Positions 42,969 through 50,042 of a stretch of 64,000 nt of DNA are shown piece by piece. Under the pieces are notes generated by a model. That model was not told the origin of the DNA. It saw nothing but the letters and a program-made list of their open reading frames with translations, and did not search any database. The stretch is from JACCXJ01 sp050740695 (GTDB taxonomy: Bacteria; Pseudomonadota; Gammaproteobacteria; JACCXJ01), in assembly GCA_050740695.1 (NCBI GenBank), contig JBOIDR010000003.1:11614-75613 (forward strand). The letters run 5' to 3'. The translations under genes and the position numbers were made by a program. The number at the start of each line of letters is the position of its first letter. Position 1 is the first letter of the stretch.

Positions 42969-43562
42969 TCGCCATCCGCGTCGCCGTAAGCCAGAATCAA
43001 CGACTTACTCCGCTCCACCGTGCCGCGCCGCGGGTAGCGGCTCGCGTAGTGGGGTGCTACTCTGTCGAGACGGAGCCGCCCGCGGCGAGATTCGCCTCGG
43101 AACATCCACGAAGAGTGACCACATAGGGCGCTCCCGAGCGCCGCGTGCGAAATTCCGGCGGTGAGATGCCATGCCATATCCAACATCGCTCGTCGGCCCG
43201 TGGCACACGCCCTATATCGCCTTGCCGAGCGCCACAGCCACACCGGGAAGCTCCTGGATCCTCGTTGCGATCGTGCCGGAGATGCGCGTGGTGTATCTCG
43301 GCCGCAGCGTGCTATTCCGGCCGTGCAGTGTCTACCGTGCTCGAAGTCGATTTGCGGTCCCTCCCGTCGAGGCGGCGCTTCTCCCCGCCGATAACCCTCT
43401 AGACGGGGTAACGCCGCGAGTTCTACCCTCCTCGCTCCAGTAGCGGCACCCCGCTCTAGGCGCTATGCCGGCTCCGGCGCGGATCCGCGCCCCGCCGAAC
43501 ATTCGGTCTTCTAACGTAAAAAGCCGCAAGTTCCCGGCGCGGGAGTCGATAGAATCAGGGTT
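42969..43562. other. Gene-poor stretch before the recombinase
   Basis: About 590 bases without a convincing gene. A plus-strand frame at 43171-43443 (90 codons, Pro-rich) has no ribosome-binding site and is doubtful. A partial inverted match, GGGGTGCTACT near 43052 and AGTAGCGGCACCCC near 43437, brackets about 370 bases beside a recombinase gene. Confidence 0.4.
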
Positions 43563-44189
43563 ATGGCCGACATTCTGACCCTGCCCCAACCGGCGAAAAG
43601 CCGCAAGTCCGCCGACAAGCCGCGGCCTCGACCAGCCCGGCGTAAGACCGTGCGGTTTTTGACCGAGCCGCAGATCGAAGAGCTGCGGCGGGCGGTAAAA
43701 AAGACCAGTCGCCACCCGGTCCGCGACTCCACCCTGATCCTCGTCGGTTACCGGCACGGGATGCGGGTGTCGGAGCTGGCCGATCTCCGATGGGAGAACG
43801 TCCACCTCGAGCGGGCCGAGATATGGGTGGAACGGCTCAAGGGCTCGAAGTCCACCATGCAGCCCATCGAGGGCGACGAGCTGCGGTCCCTCCGGAAGCT
43901 CCGCCGCGAGAACACCACGAGCCCCTGGGTTTTCCTCTCTGAGCAGGGGGGCCCGATCAGCGTCGATGCCGTGCAGTACATGCTACGGCGCGCCGGCGAG
44001 GCGGCCGGTCTCCCGATGCGCGTGCACCCGCACATGCTCCGTCACGGCTGCGGGTACTATCTGACCAATTCTGGCGCGAACACCCGCCTCGTCCAGGAGG
44101 TGCTGGGACACCGGGACATTCGCAACACCGAGATCTACACAGAGGCGGACGCCAGCCGCATGCGCGGCCTCTGGCGCCGCTCGCGCTGA
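43563..44189 (+). CDS. FimB-sized tyrosine recombinase
   Basis: 208 codons, essentially a catalytic domain alone, as in FimB/FimE-type invertases. Catalytic residues visible: Arg in GYRHGMRVSELADLRW, the HxxR box in HPHMLRHGCGYYL, GHRDI, and the nucleophile Tyr in NTEIYTEAD. The short basic N-terminus (PARRKTVRFLTEPQIEELRR) replaces an arm-binding domain. It could invert DNA locally or resolve phage DNA. It is separate from the full-length integrase at 56742. A TAGAAT hexamer close to the start suggests a near-leaderless mRNA. Confidence 0.8.
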   Translation: MADILTLPQPAKSRKSADKPRPRPARRKTVRFLTEPQIEELRRAVKKTSRHPVRDSTLILVGYRHGMRVSELADLRWENVHLERAEIWVERLKGSKSTMQPIEGDELRSLRKLRRENTTSPWVFLSEQGGPISVDAVQYMLRRAGEAAGLPMRVHPHMLRHGCGYYLTNSGANTRLVQEVLGHRDIRNTEIYTEADASRMRGLWRRSR

Positions 44190-44322
44190 CGACCCGGGCC
44201 GCCAGGCCACACCCGGGGCTCGCTCCCGGGCGAGGTCTCCGAGGACGCCATCGCCGTGTGCCGGGGCCTCATCGAGGCGCTCATCGCGGACCCGACCCGC
44301 ACGGTCCCCATGGACGCGACCG

Positions 44323-44344
44323 ACGGCCTGAGGGCCGGGTTTTC
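44323..44344 (+). terminator. Putative terminator after the recombinase gene
   Basis: Stem CGGCC, TGAG, GGCCG followed by GGTTTTC, 130 bases after the recombinase stop and just before the HicB promoter. The short T-run makes it moderate. Confidence 0.5.
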
Positions 44345-44349
44345 TGTAG

Positions 44350-44387
44350 CTACACATCCCAGCAGGGTGTGTAGTGGTGTGTATAAT
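44350..44387 (+). promoter_or_regulatory. Promoter and palindromic operator of the HicB gene
   Basis: An imperfect palindrome CTACACATCCC / GGGTGTGTAG (44350-44360, 44365-44374) precedes TATAAT at 44382-44387. HicB antitoxins repress their own promoter through a palindrome close to the -10, which fits this layout. Confidence 0.6.
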
Positions 44388-44393
44388 TAGCAA

Positions 44394-44459
44394 GTGGACA
44401 TTCGGGATGTCATCAAGCGCCTCAGACCGGTCGGCCGGGTGGGACTGGAAGAGAAGCTA
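44394..44459 (+). pseudogene. hicA remnant (first codons only)
   Basis: From a GTG seven bases after the -10 the frame reads VDIRDVIKRL, the usual opening of HicA mRNA interferases, then joins in frame to the leader of the HicB gene. The rest of the toxin is gone, so the toxin part of the system is lost by deletion. Confidence 0.5.
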
Positions 44460-44924
44460 ATGCGTATCCCGATCGTGATTCACAAGGACCGCGACAGCGA
44501 CTATGGAGTCACCGTACCTGATTTGCCGGGCTGCTTTTCGGCCGGTCGCACGCTCGATGAGGCCATCGAGATGGCCCGTGAGGCGGTCGAGTGCCACATC
44601 GAGGGGATGATCGAGGACGATGAACCGGTCCCCGCGCTCCAGCCCATCGAGATGCGTCAACAAAACCCGGACTATGCGGGGGGAGCCTGGGTGATCGTGG
44701 AGATCGATCTGGCGCGCCTCCAGAGCACGGCGCGGCGCATCAACATCACCGTCCCAGAGCGGGTGTTGCGACGCGTCGACCGGGCCGCCGAGCGCGCAGG
44801 AGAAAGCCGCTCTGGCTTTTTTACCCGTGCGGCATTGGAAGCGGCAAGGGCCGTCCCGCAAACCAAGCCATCGCTCGGCCAGCGCTCGGGGCGCGGATCG
44901 ACGGAGAGGCAGCGGAAGCGATGA
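44460..44924 (+). CDS. hicB: Solitary HicB antitoxin
   Basis: 154 codons from the ATG preceded by GGAAGAG. The N-terminal RNase-H-like antitoxin fold reads MRIPIVIHKDRDSDYGVTVP, DLPGCFSAGRTLDEAIEMAR. The C-terminal ribbon-helix-helix reads RRINITVPERVLRRVDRAAE, RSGFFTRAALEAAR. HicB normally neutralises HicA and represses the operon. With the hicA gene reduced to about 10 codons, this copy may act as a pure regulator or guard against a HicA toxin elsewhere. The C-terminal tail is Arg/Gly-rich. Confidence 0.85.
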   Translation: MRIPIVIHKDRDSDYGVTVPDLPGCFSAGRTLDEAIEMAREAVECHIEGMIEDDEPVPALQPIEMRQQNPDYAGGAWVIVEIDLARLQSTARRINITVPERVLRRVDRAAERAGESRSGFFTRAALEAARAVPQTKPSLGQRSGRGSTERQRKR

Positions 44925-45075
44925 CCGGTCAAGTCTGCCGGCGAGACGCGCGCCGGGTCGTACTCTTGCGGTAGGTCATACCTCGTCCCATGGGATCCAT
45001 TCATCATCTCGTGATGATGACCTTCGCTGCGGCCCCAATGAGGTATTTTAGGCACTAAGAGTAGGAGAAGCATCT

Positions 45076-45282
45076 ATGAGTACAGTCGAGATCCGCCGAG
45101 ATATCCTTGAGATCGAGAAGCTCAGGGCCGAAATCGCGCGTGAGCGCGAGCAAGCCGACACCTTGATGCGCCAGCGCCTCAACTGGGATCTCCAAGAGCG
45201 CTACTGGCGATGGCAGCAATGGATTTTGCTGGGCACACTTATGCTAGGCGTGGTTGGCCTCGTGTTCGGCCGCTTCTGGTAA
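45076..45282 (+). CDS. Small tail-anchored coiled-coil membrane protein
   Basis: 68 codons with AGGAG before the ATG. A charged coiled coil (residues 8-40, KLRAEIAREREQADTLMRQR) is followed by a Trp-rich belt and one membrane helix (WILLGTLMLGVVGLVFG). This build resembles phage immunity or superinfection proteins, but also many unknown small proteins. Unknown function. Confidence 0.6.
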   Translation: MSTVEIRRDILEIEKLRAEIAREREQADTLMRQRLNWDLQERYWRWQQWILLGTLMLGVVGLVFGRFW

Positions 45283-45302
45283 CGCGATCATCCACGCGCC
45301 CA

Positions 45303-45545
45303 ATGAAATCCTCCCGAGCTGACGGTCTCGGCCACTGGCCGGAGGGAAAGCGCCGCCGTGAAGCGCCACTCCCGGCCGAGCTCCGCAGGCGCATCCTAGC
45401 GGCGCGCAAGGCGGGCGAGATGTCTCTCCGGAGTCTCGCCCGTCAGGCGGGGATTTCGGACCGGGCGTTACGCCGCTGGCTCGCCGGCGAAGATTGGCCG
45501 GCGCGCGAGAAAGTCGCGGCGCTGAGGACGGTCGTCGGGGTATGA
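45303..45545 (+). CDS. Small helix-turn-helix protein
   Basis: 80 codons, basic, with a helix-turn-helix of the form MSLRSLARQAGISDRALRRW near residue 48. Probably a DNA-binding regulator. It begins 20 bases after the membrane protein gene and may share its transcript. Confidence 0.6.
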   Translation: MKSSRADGLGHWPEGKRRREAPLPAELRRRILAARKAGEMSLRSLARQAGISDRALRRWLAGEDWPAREKVAALRTVVGV

Positions 45546-45566
45546 CCGAGAGATCGGAGCGGCACG

Positions 45567-45842
45567 TTGCAGCAGTCGGCCGCCTTGTCAAGTCTGCCAG
45601 CGCCGGCAAAATGGTCGTACCATCCCGAGATGCGCGGCGTGCTCGTGGACCTGCGGAATGATGACGAGGGGTGGATCCCGCTCGAGGTCGAGTACCGGCC
45701 GGCCAGTGTAGACCTGCCTATGTCCTACACGATCATCCGGCCCTATCCTGAGCTCTCCTCGCATCTGCGCCATGTGGCAACAGACCGTGGCGCGCGCCTC
45801 GCCCGCAGTCTGCATCTCATCTACATCGCCCACCACCTCTAG
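45567..45842 (+). CDS. Small phage protein of unknown function
   Basis: 91 codons from a TTG with GGAG 7 bases before it; an ATG at 45630 is an alternative. Core VLVDLRNDDEGWIPLEVEYR and an end rich in His and Arg (LARSLHLIYIAHHL). Follows the helix-turn-helix gene by 21 bases. Not recognised. Confidence 0.45.
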   Translation: MQQSAALSSLPAPAKWSYHPEMRGVLVDLRNDDEGWIPLEVEYRPASVDLPMSYTIIRPYPELSSHLRHVATDRGARLARSLHLIYIAHHL

Positions 45843-46389
45843 GGCCTCCTTCCCCGAAGCCTGGCGAAGCTGCTGGCGCTCGCCGCGTTCCGCGCGGCCC
45901 ACGCCCTGTCACACCCCGACCACCATCCTACTCGCCCTCCTTTGGCACGCCGCGTGGTAGCGCTTGGGCGAAGTCTGGCGGTCCGCGGCGTGCAGCGCGA
46001 TGGCCTGGTCGATGCCTTTACGGCGCGAAGCGCCTCCGATTCGGCGCGGAGCGCTTCAAAAGCTTTTAGAAGAATAAAGCCAAAAGAACTGGGGCGCGGT
46101 TCTTTGCGGGTTCTGGGATAGATCTTCCATCCTATTGGGGCAGATCTAGACAAGCCTGCGGAACGGTGCGGTTCGTTTACTCTATTGGGGCGGATCTCTT
46201 CCGGGATAGCCGCCGCCACCCGGGCGATCGGTTGGCGAAAAAGAGGGCGGGGCGCGTGCTAGGGGCGCTTAGCGGGGCAGTAGCGAGGGGGCTCTAGGGC
46301 AAGAATGCGCTTTTTCTAGGCTCGGCACGAGCGGGGTGGTGGCCGGTGTGCGGGGGAGTAGCGGATCGGGGTCCTGCGGGCCTCGGTCG
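45843..46389. other. Gene-poor stretch with direct repeats
   Basis: No convincing gene; the open frames here are antisense or Arg-rich. It holds the repeat pair at 46132-46197, and lies directly downstream of the Rep-like gene. Confidence 0.5.
46132..46197. repeat. Iteron-like direct repeats
   Basis: CTATTGGGGCAGATCT at 46132-46147 and CTATTGGGGCGGATCT at 46182-46197: 16 bases, one mismatch, start-to-start spacing exactly 50 bases. They sit just past the end of the Rep-like gene. Confidence 0.6.
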
Positions 46390-47199
46390 TCACGATGGCG
46401 CGCGTTTCTTGTAGTCCGGACGCATCCCCGCGAGGAGGGCCTGGATCGCCGCGCCGATATGTGCCCCGCGCGATCGGGTGTTCGTGAGGTGCGCCGCGCG
46501 GCCGACCGCTGCGGCGGCCTTCTGAGCGGCCACCTTTGCCGCGTCGATGACAAGCCGGATCTCCTCTTGTTCATCCTTCCATTTGCTATAGGCCTGCCGT
46601 GCGGCGGACTTGAAGGCATGGGCGGTGCGCTTACCGATCGCTTTCCATAGGGTGCCGTCGGTGATCTTGCGGATTGACGGTCGGCCGTACTTCTCGCCTT
46701 TAAGGTCCCTACCGCACTGCTCGATGCGGTTCATGAGGCCTTGCTTGACGATCCAATCGATGCGTCGCTTGCACGCCCAATAGCTCACGCCGGCAAATTC
46801 GGCGATCTTTTTAATCGAGCGGCCCCCAAAGTACCAAAGGCCGCTGTGCTGGTCCTGATAGGGGACTGCGATCGTGTCGGTGCGATAATCGTTCACCTGG
46901 ATCATCGCCAGGATTACCCTCGCCATAGAAAGCCGCCCGACGGCGTGCATGAGGCGCCCACCGTAGTGACGCAGGCAGGGGATGTCGGTTTTCCCGATCA
47001 CCCATTGCTCGAGCTCGGAGCGGGCCGCGTCGTACACGGCCTCGACGTAGGCGATTTGCCTCCAGGGGACGCCGGGGATCGTGAGGTTTCCCGCATCGAA
47101 GCGCTCCTCGGCCCAGGCCTGCATGCGTGCGAGCCACGCGGCGCTTTTCTCCTTTCGCTTGGCGCGGCGCGCAACCTTTTCTGGGCTCTGCTGGCTCAT
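46390..47199 (-). CDS. Replication-initiator-like winged-helix protein
   Basis: 269 codons from MSQQSPEKVARRAKR, chosen because GGAG lies 8 bases upstream; a longer frame starts 11 codons earlier. The middle has VPYQDQHSGLWYFGGRSIKK followed by a winged-helix-like IAEFAGVSYWACKRRIDWIV. The ends are basic and helical. The layout (one large DNA-binding protein with direct repeats on both sides) is that of a Rep protein with its origin. No helicase or primase genes are visible, so the phage may recruit host replisome parts. Function inferred. Confidence 0.5.
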   Translation of the reverse strand: MSQQSPEKVARRAKRKEKSAAWLARMQAWAEERFDAGNLTIPGVPWRQIAYVEAVYDAARSELEQWVIGKTDIPCLRHYGGRLMHAVGRLSMARVILAMIQVNDYRTDTIAVPYQDQHSGLWYFGGRSIKKIAEFAGVSYWACKRRIDWIVKQGLMNRIEQCGRDLKGEKYGRPSIRKITDGTLWKAIGKRTAHAFKSAARQAYSKWKDEQEEIRLVIDAAKVAAQKAAAAVGRAAHLTNTRSRGAHIGAAIQALLAGMRPDYKKRAPS

Positions 47200-47511
47200 G
47201 GTCGATGTCTCCACGCCCCAGCAAGCGGGCAAGACGACGCGGCGGTGATGATTGGACCGCGCGCTAGGAGGATCGGAATAGTCGGCGACCTGGTGCGGCC
47301 AGCCGGAATTTGATAGGATCTTGAATAAGCCATGGCGCGAGTGAAGGTCGCTCCTTGGTCAGGGCACCGGCGGCGTTGTTAGCGCTGCCTGTGCCCATTT
47401 TTTTTGGGAATGCGCCGCCGGCAGAGAAGACAGATCTTCCCTGCCCGCAAAAAAACGCGCGGTTTTTGAACAACAAAATAGCCTTCTCCCTCCCAAAGGG
47501 TGGGCCATAGC

Positions 47512-47547
47512 CTACCCGGCTTTATTCGGACTACCCGCCTTTATTCG
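47512..47547. repeat. Tandem iteron-like repeat
   Basis: CTACCCGGCTTTATTCG (47512-47528) and CTACCCGCCTTTATTCG (47531-47547): 17 bases with one mismatch, period 19 bases. Confidence 0.6.
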
Positions 47548-47639
47548 AGCTTGTGATGAGCAGTCAATCGGGTTAAACTTTTCCTAATTTCCCTACCTAC
47601 GCCTGGCTCGTTTGCCCGCGAGCCCCGGGTAAAGGAGCA

Positions 47640-47665
47640 CCGGGGGGGGTGGCCACCCCCCCCGG
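47640..47665. repeat. Perfect 26-base palindrome
   Basis: Eight G and eight C residues flank a central TGGCCA core, bounded by CC and GG. No T-run follows on either strand, so a terminator is unlikely. Could extrude as a cruciform. Confidence 0.8.
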
Positions 47666-47722
47666 CGTCCCGCGTTCCGTGCGTTTCCAGATTGCTTTAA
47701 AAGGAAAAGTTGCGCACATGCC

Positions 47723-48112
47723 CTAAAGACAATGCTTCCTTATTTGATCTGCTGATCTCCTGCGCTGCCTCGCCTGCAAGGCAAGGCGAAGCCCCGCAAC
47801 GTAGGAATTCGGTGGCTTGCGTACTCGCCGGGCCGCCCGAGGTTTGCGCGAACCTTGCGGATGCCAAGGCGGCTCCCTCGGAGGGGCTTTGACCCTTTCT
47901 TGTTCGATTTGGCTGTGCCCCGCTAGCCAGCCGCGCAACCAGGCGCTCCACCAATCGCTACGACAGCCGGACGGATCCCACTCTCTCGCAAACCGGCGGA
48001 AGAGATATGGCTTTGGATTGGGGCTGACAGGCCAGCCGCGGCGGGCGGCGGCCCGACCAGAGTCGTACAAGGCCCGTAAGCCAGTGCTCTTGCGTCGCTC
48101 GGCCACCTTCAC
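47723..48112 (-). CDS. RMF/CrpP-like protein with long tail
   Basis: 129 codons from a GTG overlapping the previous stop (GTGA). Residues 14-66 match the small ribosome-modulation-factor/CrpP pattern: YDSGRAAARRGWP, NPKPY, then WWSAWLRGWLAG. The remaining 60 residues are basic, Pro-rich and probably disordered. RMF binds and silences ribosomes. CrpP-like proteins are often on mobile elements with debated roles. Third of three paralogues in one operon. Confidence 0.6.
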   Translation of the reverse strand: MKVAERRKSTGLRALYDSGRAAARRGWPVSPNPKPYLFRRFAREWDPSGCRSDWWSAWLRGWLAGHSQIEQERVKAPPREPPWHPQGSRKPRAARRVRKPPNSYVAGLRLALQARQRRRSADQIRKHCL

Positions 48113-48306
48113 GCCCCTACCCTTGCCCGGCGCGCCTCGCGTACGGCAGCGGCCTCGAGCGCCAAGTGCTCGCCCTTATGCCATCCCCAGACCCAGGCGT
48201 TGCGCCGATCGGCGCGCCGGTACCGGCAGGCGTCGACGGGCTCGCCGCCGAGCGCGGCGGCCAGGCCGAAGAGACAGGGGGGCTTGAGGGAGTCGCCGTA
48301 GCTCAT
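48109..48306 (-). CDS. RMF/CrpP-like small protein
   Basis: 65 codons. Pattern GLAAALGGEPVDACRYRRAD, then AWVWGWHKGEHLAL, matches RMF/CrpP proteins (GxxAAxxGxP, C-x-Y, GWxxG). The start overlaps the stop of the preceding paralogue as ATGA and the end overlaps the next start as GTGA, so all three are translationally coupled. Confidence 0.65.
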   Translation of the reverse strand: MSYGDSLKPPCLFGLAAALGGEPVDACRYRRADRRNAWVWGWHKGEHLALEAAAVREARRARVGA

Positions 48307-48538
48307 GACGCGCCCCTCAGCACCTGGGAGGCGCGTTGGGGTCTGCGCCGCACGCGAGCGCTCGCCGCGAGGACCTGGTGGAAGCGGTGCCCCGCGCCGG
48401 CCACCTCCTGCCCGGCCCGCCAGCCGCGCATCCACTCGTCCGGCCGAGCTCGTACCGCGGCGGGGCGCTCTCCGCGGGATCGCCGCGGAGACCCGCCGTC
48501 CAGCCCTCGCGGTACGCGGAGAGAACGAGTTCACTCAT
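48303..48538 (-). pseudogene. RMF/CrpP-like gene with a frameshift
   Basis: Starts MSELVLSAYREGWTAGLRGD, the usual opening of the family, then runs out of frame after YELGRT. In the next frame the sequence continues DEWMRGWRAGQEVAG, exactly the missing GWxxG half, and its stop TGA overlaps the next gene's ATG. One base appears deleted near GGCCGGACG (about 48434). It is either a true pseudogene, a sequencing slip, or programmed frameshifting. Confidence 0.65.
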
Positions 48539-48991
48539 GGCCTGGGCCTCGGGCGGGAGGTAGGGGCCCCACCTGGTGGGCGCCCGGATCTGTCGACCCG
48601 CGTCCTCCCCCCCTCCCCTGCGCCCAACCCCCTCCCTTCCTCCCCCGCTCCGCGCAGGGGAGGGGGGTAGGCAAGGGAGGGGGCGGCATAGAAGGGCCCG
48701 AGGAGAAATCGGGCAAGGGGCCGGTGCCAGGCTTGCGCAGCGTAGTCGTTGGTGTCGCCAGCCCGGACGTCGGCCTAGGAGAACCCCAGGGGAGTAGGTC
48801 CCCATGCAGTCGGTCTGCTATACTGAGCGTCTGTACCGCCATTGGGTCTTTACCCGGGCTCATGGCAGCGCGCCGGCCTCCCTGCGCCGGCGCGCAACTC
48901 ACCTTAGTTCGTGGCCCGCTCCTGCGGGCCTACCCTTTCGCGCCCCGCCCCGACCGTAGCCGGAGGGTGGGCCACCAATCCGCTAATCGCA
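48539..48991. other. Intergenic stretch with a repeat and an uncertain frame
   Basis: A minus-strand frame from about 48863 (MSPGKDPMAVQTLSIAD) runs through the C/G-rich repeat and is probably not a real gene beyond its first residues. A TATACT/AGTATA hexamer near 48820 could be part of a promoter. Nothing else supported. Confidence 0.35.
48605..48683. repeat. C/G-rich interspersed repeat, intergenic copy
   Basis: Same family as the in-frame copies at 4901-18528 (CCCTCCCTTCCTCCCCCGCT arm, GGGGAGGGGGG arm), here between genes. It shows the element is a mobile or genome-wide repeat, not a domain of the giant protein. Confidence 0.75.
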
Positions 48992-49216
48992 TCAATCCGG
49001 CGCTATTCCCGCGCTGCATCGGTCCCCGGGCTGGCGCAATCTCATGATCGTCAGGCGCCCGTGGACCGAGACCATCAGCAGGTCCCGGACGTACTCGCTC
49101 CGAGTCACGCCGGCTGCTGCCGCGAGCGCGCTCAGCGCCTCGCCCGTCGCTTCCGGGATCCATGTCCTACACTCCTCCGTCAGCTTCCCCAAACCGGAAC
49201 TTCTGCCTGTCCTCAT
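48992..49216 (-). CDS. Ribbon-helix-helix regulator
   Basis: 74 codons from the ATG 5 bases after AGGAGG; a TTG start seven codons earlier is rejected. Reads TEECRTWIPEATGEALSALA, then GVTRSEYVRDLLMVSVHG, a typical Arc/CopG-type strand followed by two helices. Probable transcription regulator of the early region. Confidence 0.65.
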   Translation of the reverse strand: MRTGRSSGLGKLTEECRTWIPEATGEALSALAAAAGVTRSEYVRDLLMVSVHGRLTIMRLRQPGDRCSAGIAPD

Positions 49217-49333
49217 CCGATCCTCCTGATCTGTCAATCATTTCCCTCCCCCTCTCCGCCGGCGTGACCGGGGCGACCTGGCCCGCCGCCCCCCCTGATG
49301 ACGAGCTCGCCTTGGCACACGGGCAGTGGGCGG

Positions 49334-49582
49334 TCATGCGGCTCTCTTGCGGCCGAGCTTGCGCTGGCGCCCAGCGGTCTTCGCGAACAGATCCGGCCGT
49401 AGATCGGCGGCCGTCACCTTGCCGCCGGTTGCCCGTTCAATCGCCACAATCGTTCGGATGCCAGCAAGACGGTGCCCGTGGGCCACCTGTGACAAGTACC
49501 CCAAAGACGTCCCGATGCTTGCGGCCAAAACGTCGCCCTGACCCCTGTGGAGCGCCTGCTCGTAATAGTCCAGGAACTTCAC
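49334..49582 (-). CDS. Cro/YdaS-like repressor, leaderless
   Basis: 82 codons from a GTG. A helix-turn-helix spans about residues 15-40 (GDVLAASIGTSLGYLSQVAH), and the overall pattern (RTIVAIERATGGKVTAADLR) is that of YdaS/Cro-like regulators in which one helix-turn-helix domain makes up the protein. Divergent from the second repressor with three operators between them. The -10 (TAATAT, 49594-49589) ends 7 bases from the start codon, so the mRNA is probably leaderless, as for lambda cI from its maintenance promoter. Confidence 0.75.
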   Translation of the reverse strand: MKFLDYYEQALHRGQGDVLAASIGTSLGYLSQVAHGHRLAGIRTIVAIERATGGKVTAADLRPDLFAKTAGRQRKLGRKRAA

Positions 49583-49588
49583 GCTCTT

Positions 49589-49617
49589 ATATTAGCTCCT
49601 GCTAATGTTTGATGCAA
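49589..49617 (-). promoter_or_regulatory. Promoter of the Cro/YdaS-like gene
   Basis: Minus strand: TTGCAT (49617-49612), 17-base spacer, TAATAT (49594-49589). Operator O1 overlaps the -10 and O2 abuts the -35. Confidence 0.65.
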
Positions 49618-49654
49618 TAGCATGTGCTCATTGCGTACCGGATAGCACTTGCTA
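49593..49654. promoter_or_regulatory. Three repressor operators, 25-bp spacing
   Basis: TAGC-N4-GCTA sites at 49593-49604 and 49643-49654, with a one-base variant (TAGC-N4-GCTC) at 49618-49629. Starts are exactly 25 bases apart. The same motif recurs at 54610 and 54636. This is the expected form of an operator for one helix-turn-helix repressor dimer. Confidence 0.8.
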
Positions 49655-49658
49655 CGCT
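49631..49658 (+). promoter_or_regulatory. Promoter of the CI-like repressor gene
   Basis: TTGCGT (49631-49636), 16-base spacer, TACGCT (49653-49658), then the GTG start 7 bases on, so also leaderless. Operator O3 overlaps the spacer and -10. Confidence 0.5.
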
Positions 49659-49664
49659 GCTCGG

Positions 49665-50042
49665 GTGACTTTGGACATCCGAGTACAAAACCTGCGGCGG
49701 CTCATCTCCGAGTACGGCCAGCAGCGGTTGCTCGCTGACGCGGCCGGGATGAACCCATCTCACCTTAGCCAGATACTTACGGGCCGACGCGGCCTCGGGG
49801 AAAACCTCGCGCGACGGATCGAGGAGACGCTGGGGCTACCCCATCTGTGGCTGGACCAGGGCGACCATTCCCGTCAGATGCCGCTCGCGCCTAGCCTGAG
49901 GGAAGAAGCGGGGGACTACGATCTCGGCACCCTCCGCCTGGCCCGGGAGATCCGGTCTCTGCCCCTGCAGGACCGGGCCCTCTTTCAGCGGTTGCTGAGG
50001 CGTTTGCTCAACGCCCCAGTAGAAGCGAGGAAGACCCGATGA
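49665..50042 (+). CDS. CI-like repressor
   Basis: 125 codons from the GTG that gives VTLDIRVQNLRRLISEYG; an ATG 20 codons earlier lies inside the operators and is rejected. A lambda-type helix-turn-helix reads LLADAAGMNPSHLSQILTGR, RRIEETLGLPHLWLDQG. No LexA-type peptidase domain, so induction would not be by RecA cleavage. The C-terminal 40 residues (LGTLRLAREIRSLPLQDRAL) recur in the next protein. Overlaps the next gene by ATGA. Likely the lysogeny regulator acting on the five TAGC-N4-GCTA sites. Confidence 0.75.
   Translation: MTLDIRVQNLRRLISEYGQQRLLADAAGMNPSHLSQILTGRRGLGENLARRIEETLGLPHLWLDQGDHSRQMPLAPSLREEAGDYDLGTLRLAREIRSLPLQDRALFQRLLRRLLNAPVEARKTR

Larger units (their letters stand above)
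47200..47722. other. AT-richer intergenic region, possible origin
   Basis: About 520 bases with lower GC than surroundings, short A and T runs, a 17-base tandem repeat (47512-47547) and a perfect 26-base palindrome (47640-47665). No supported gene. Candidate replication origin or regulatory region. Confidence 0.5.

Noticed and set aside
42710..43243. A 177-codon minus-strand frame
   Set aside because: Arg/Gly-rich, no ribosome-binding site, overlaps a better candidate and the operator-like cluster.
45588..46219. Two minus-strand frames opposite the small plus-strand genes
   Set aside because: Antisense-like composition and no start signals.
48531..48902. Minus-strand frame across the intergenic repeat
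   Set aside because: Most of it is translation of the C/G-rich repeat; only the first few residues look natural.
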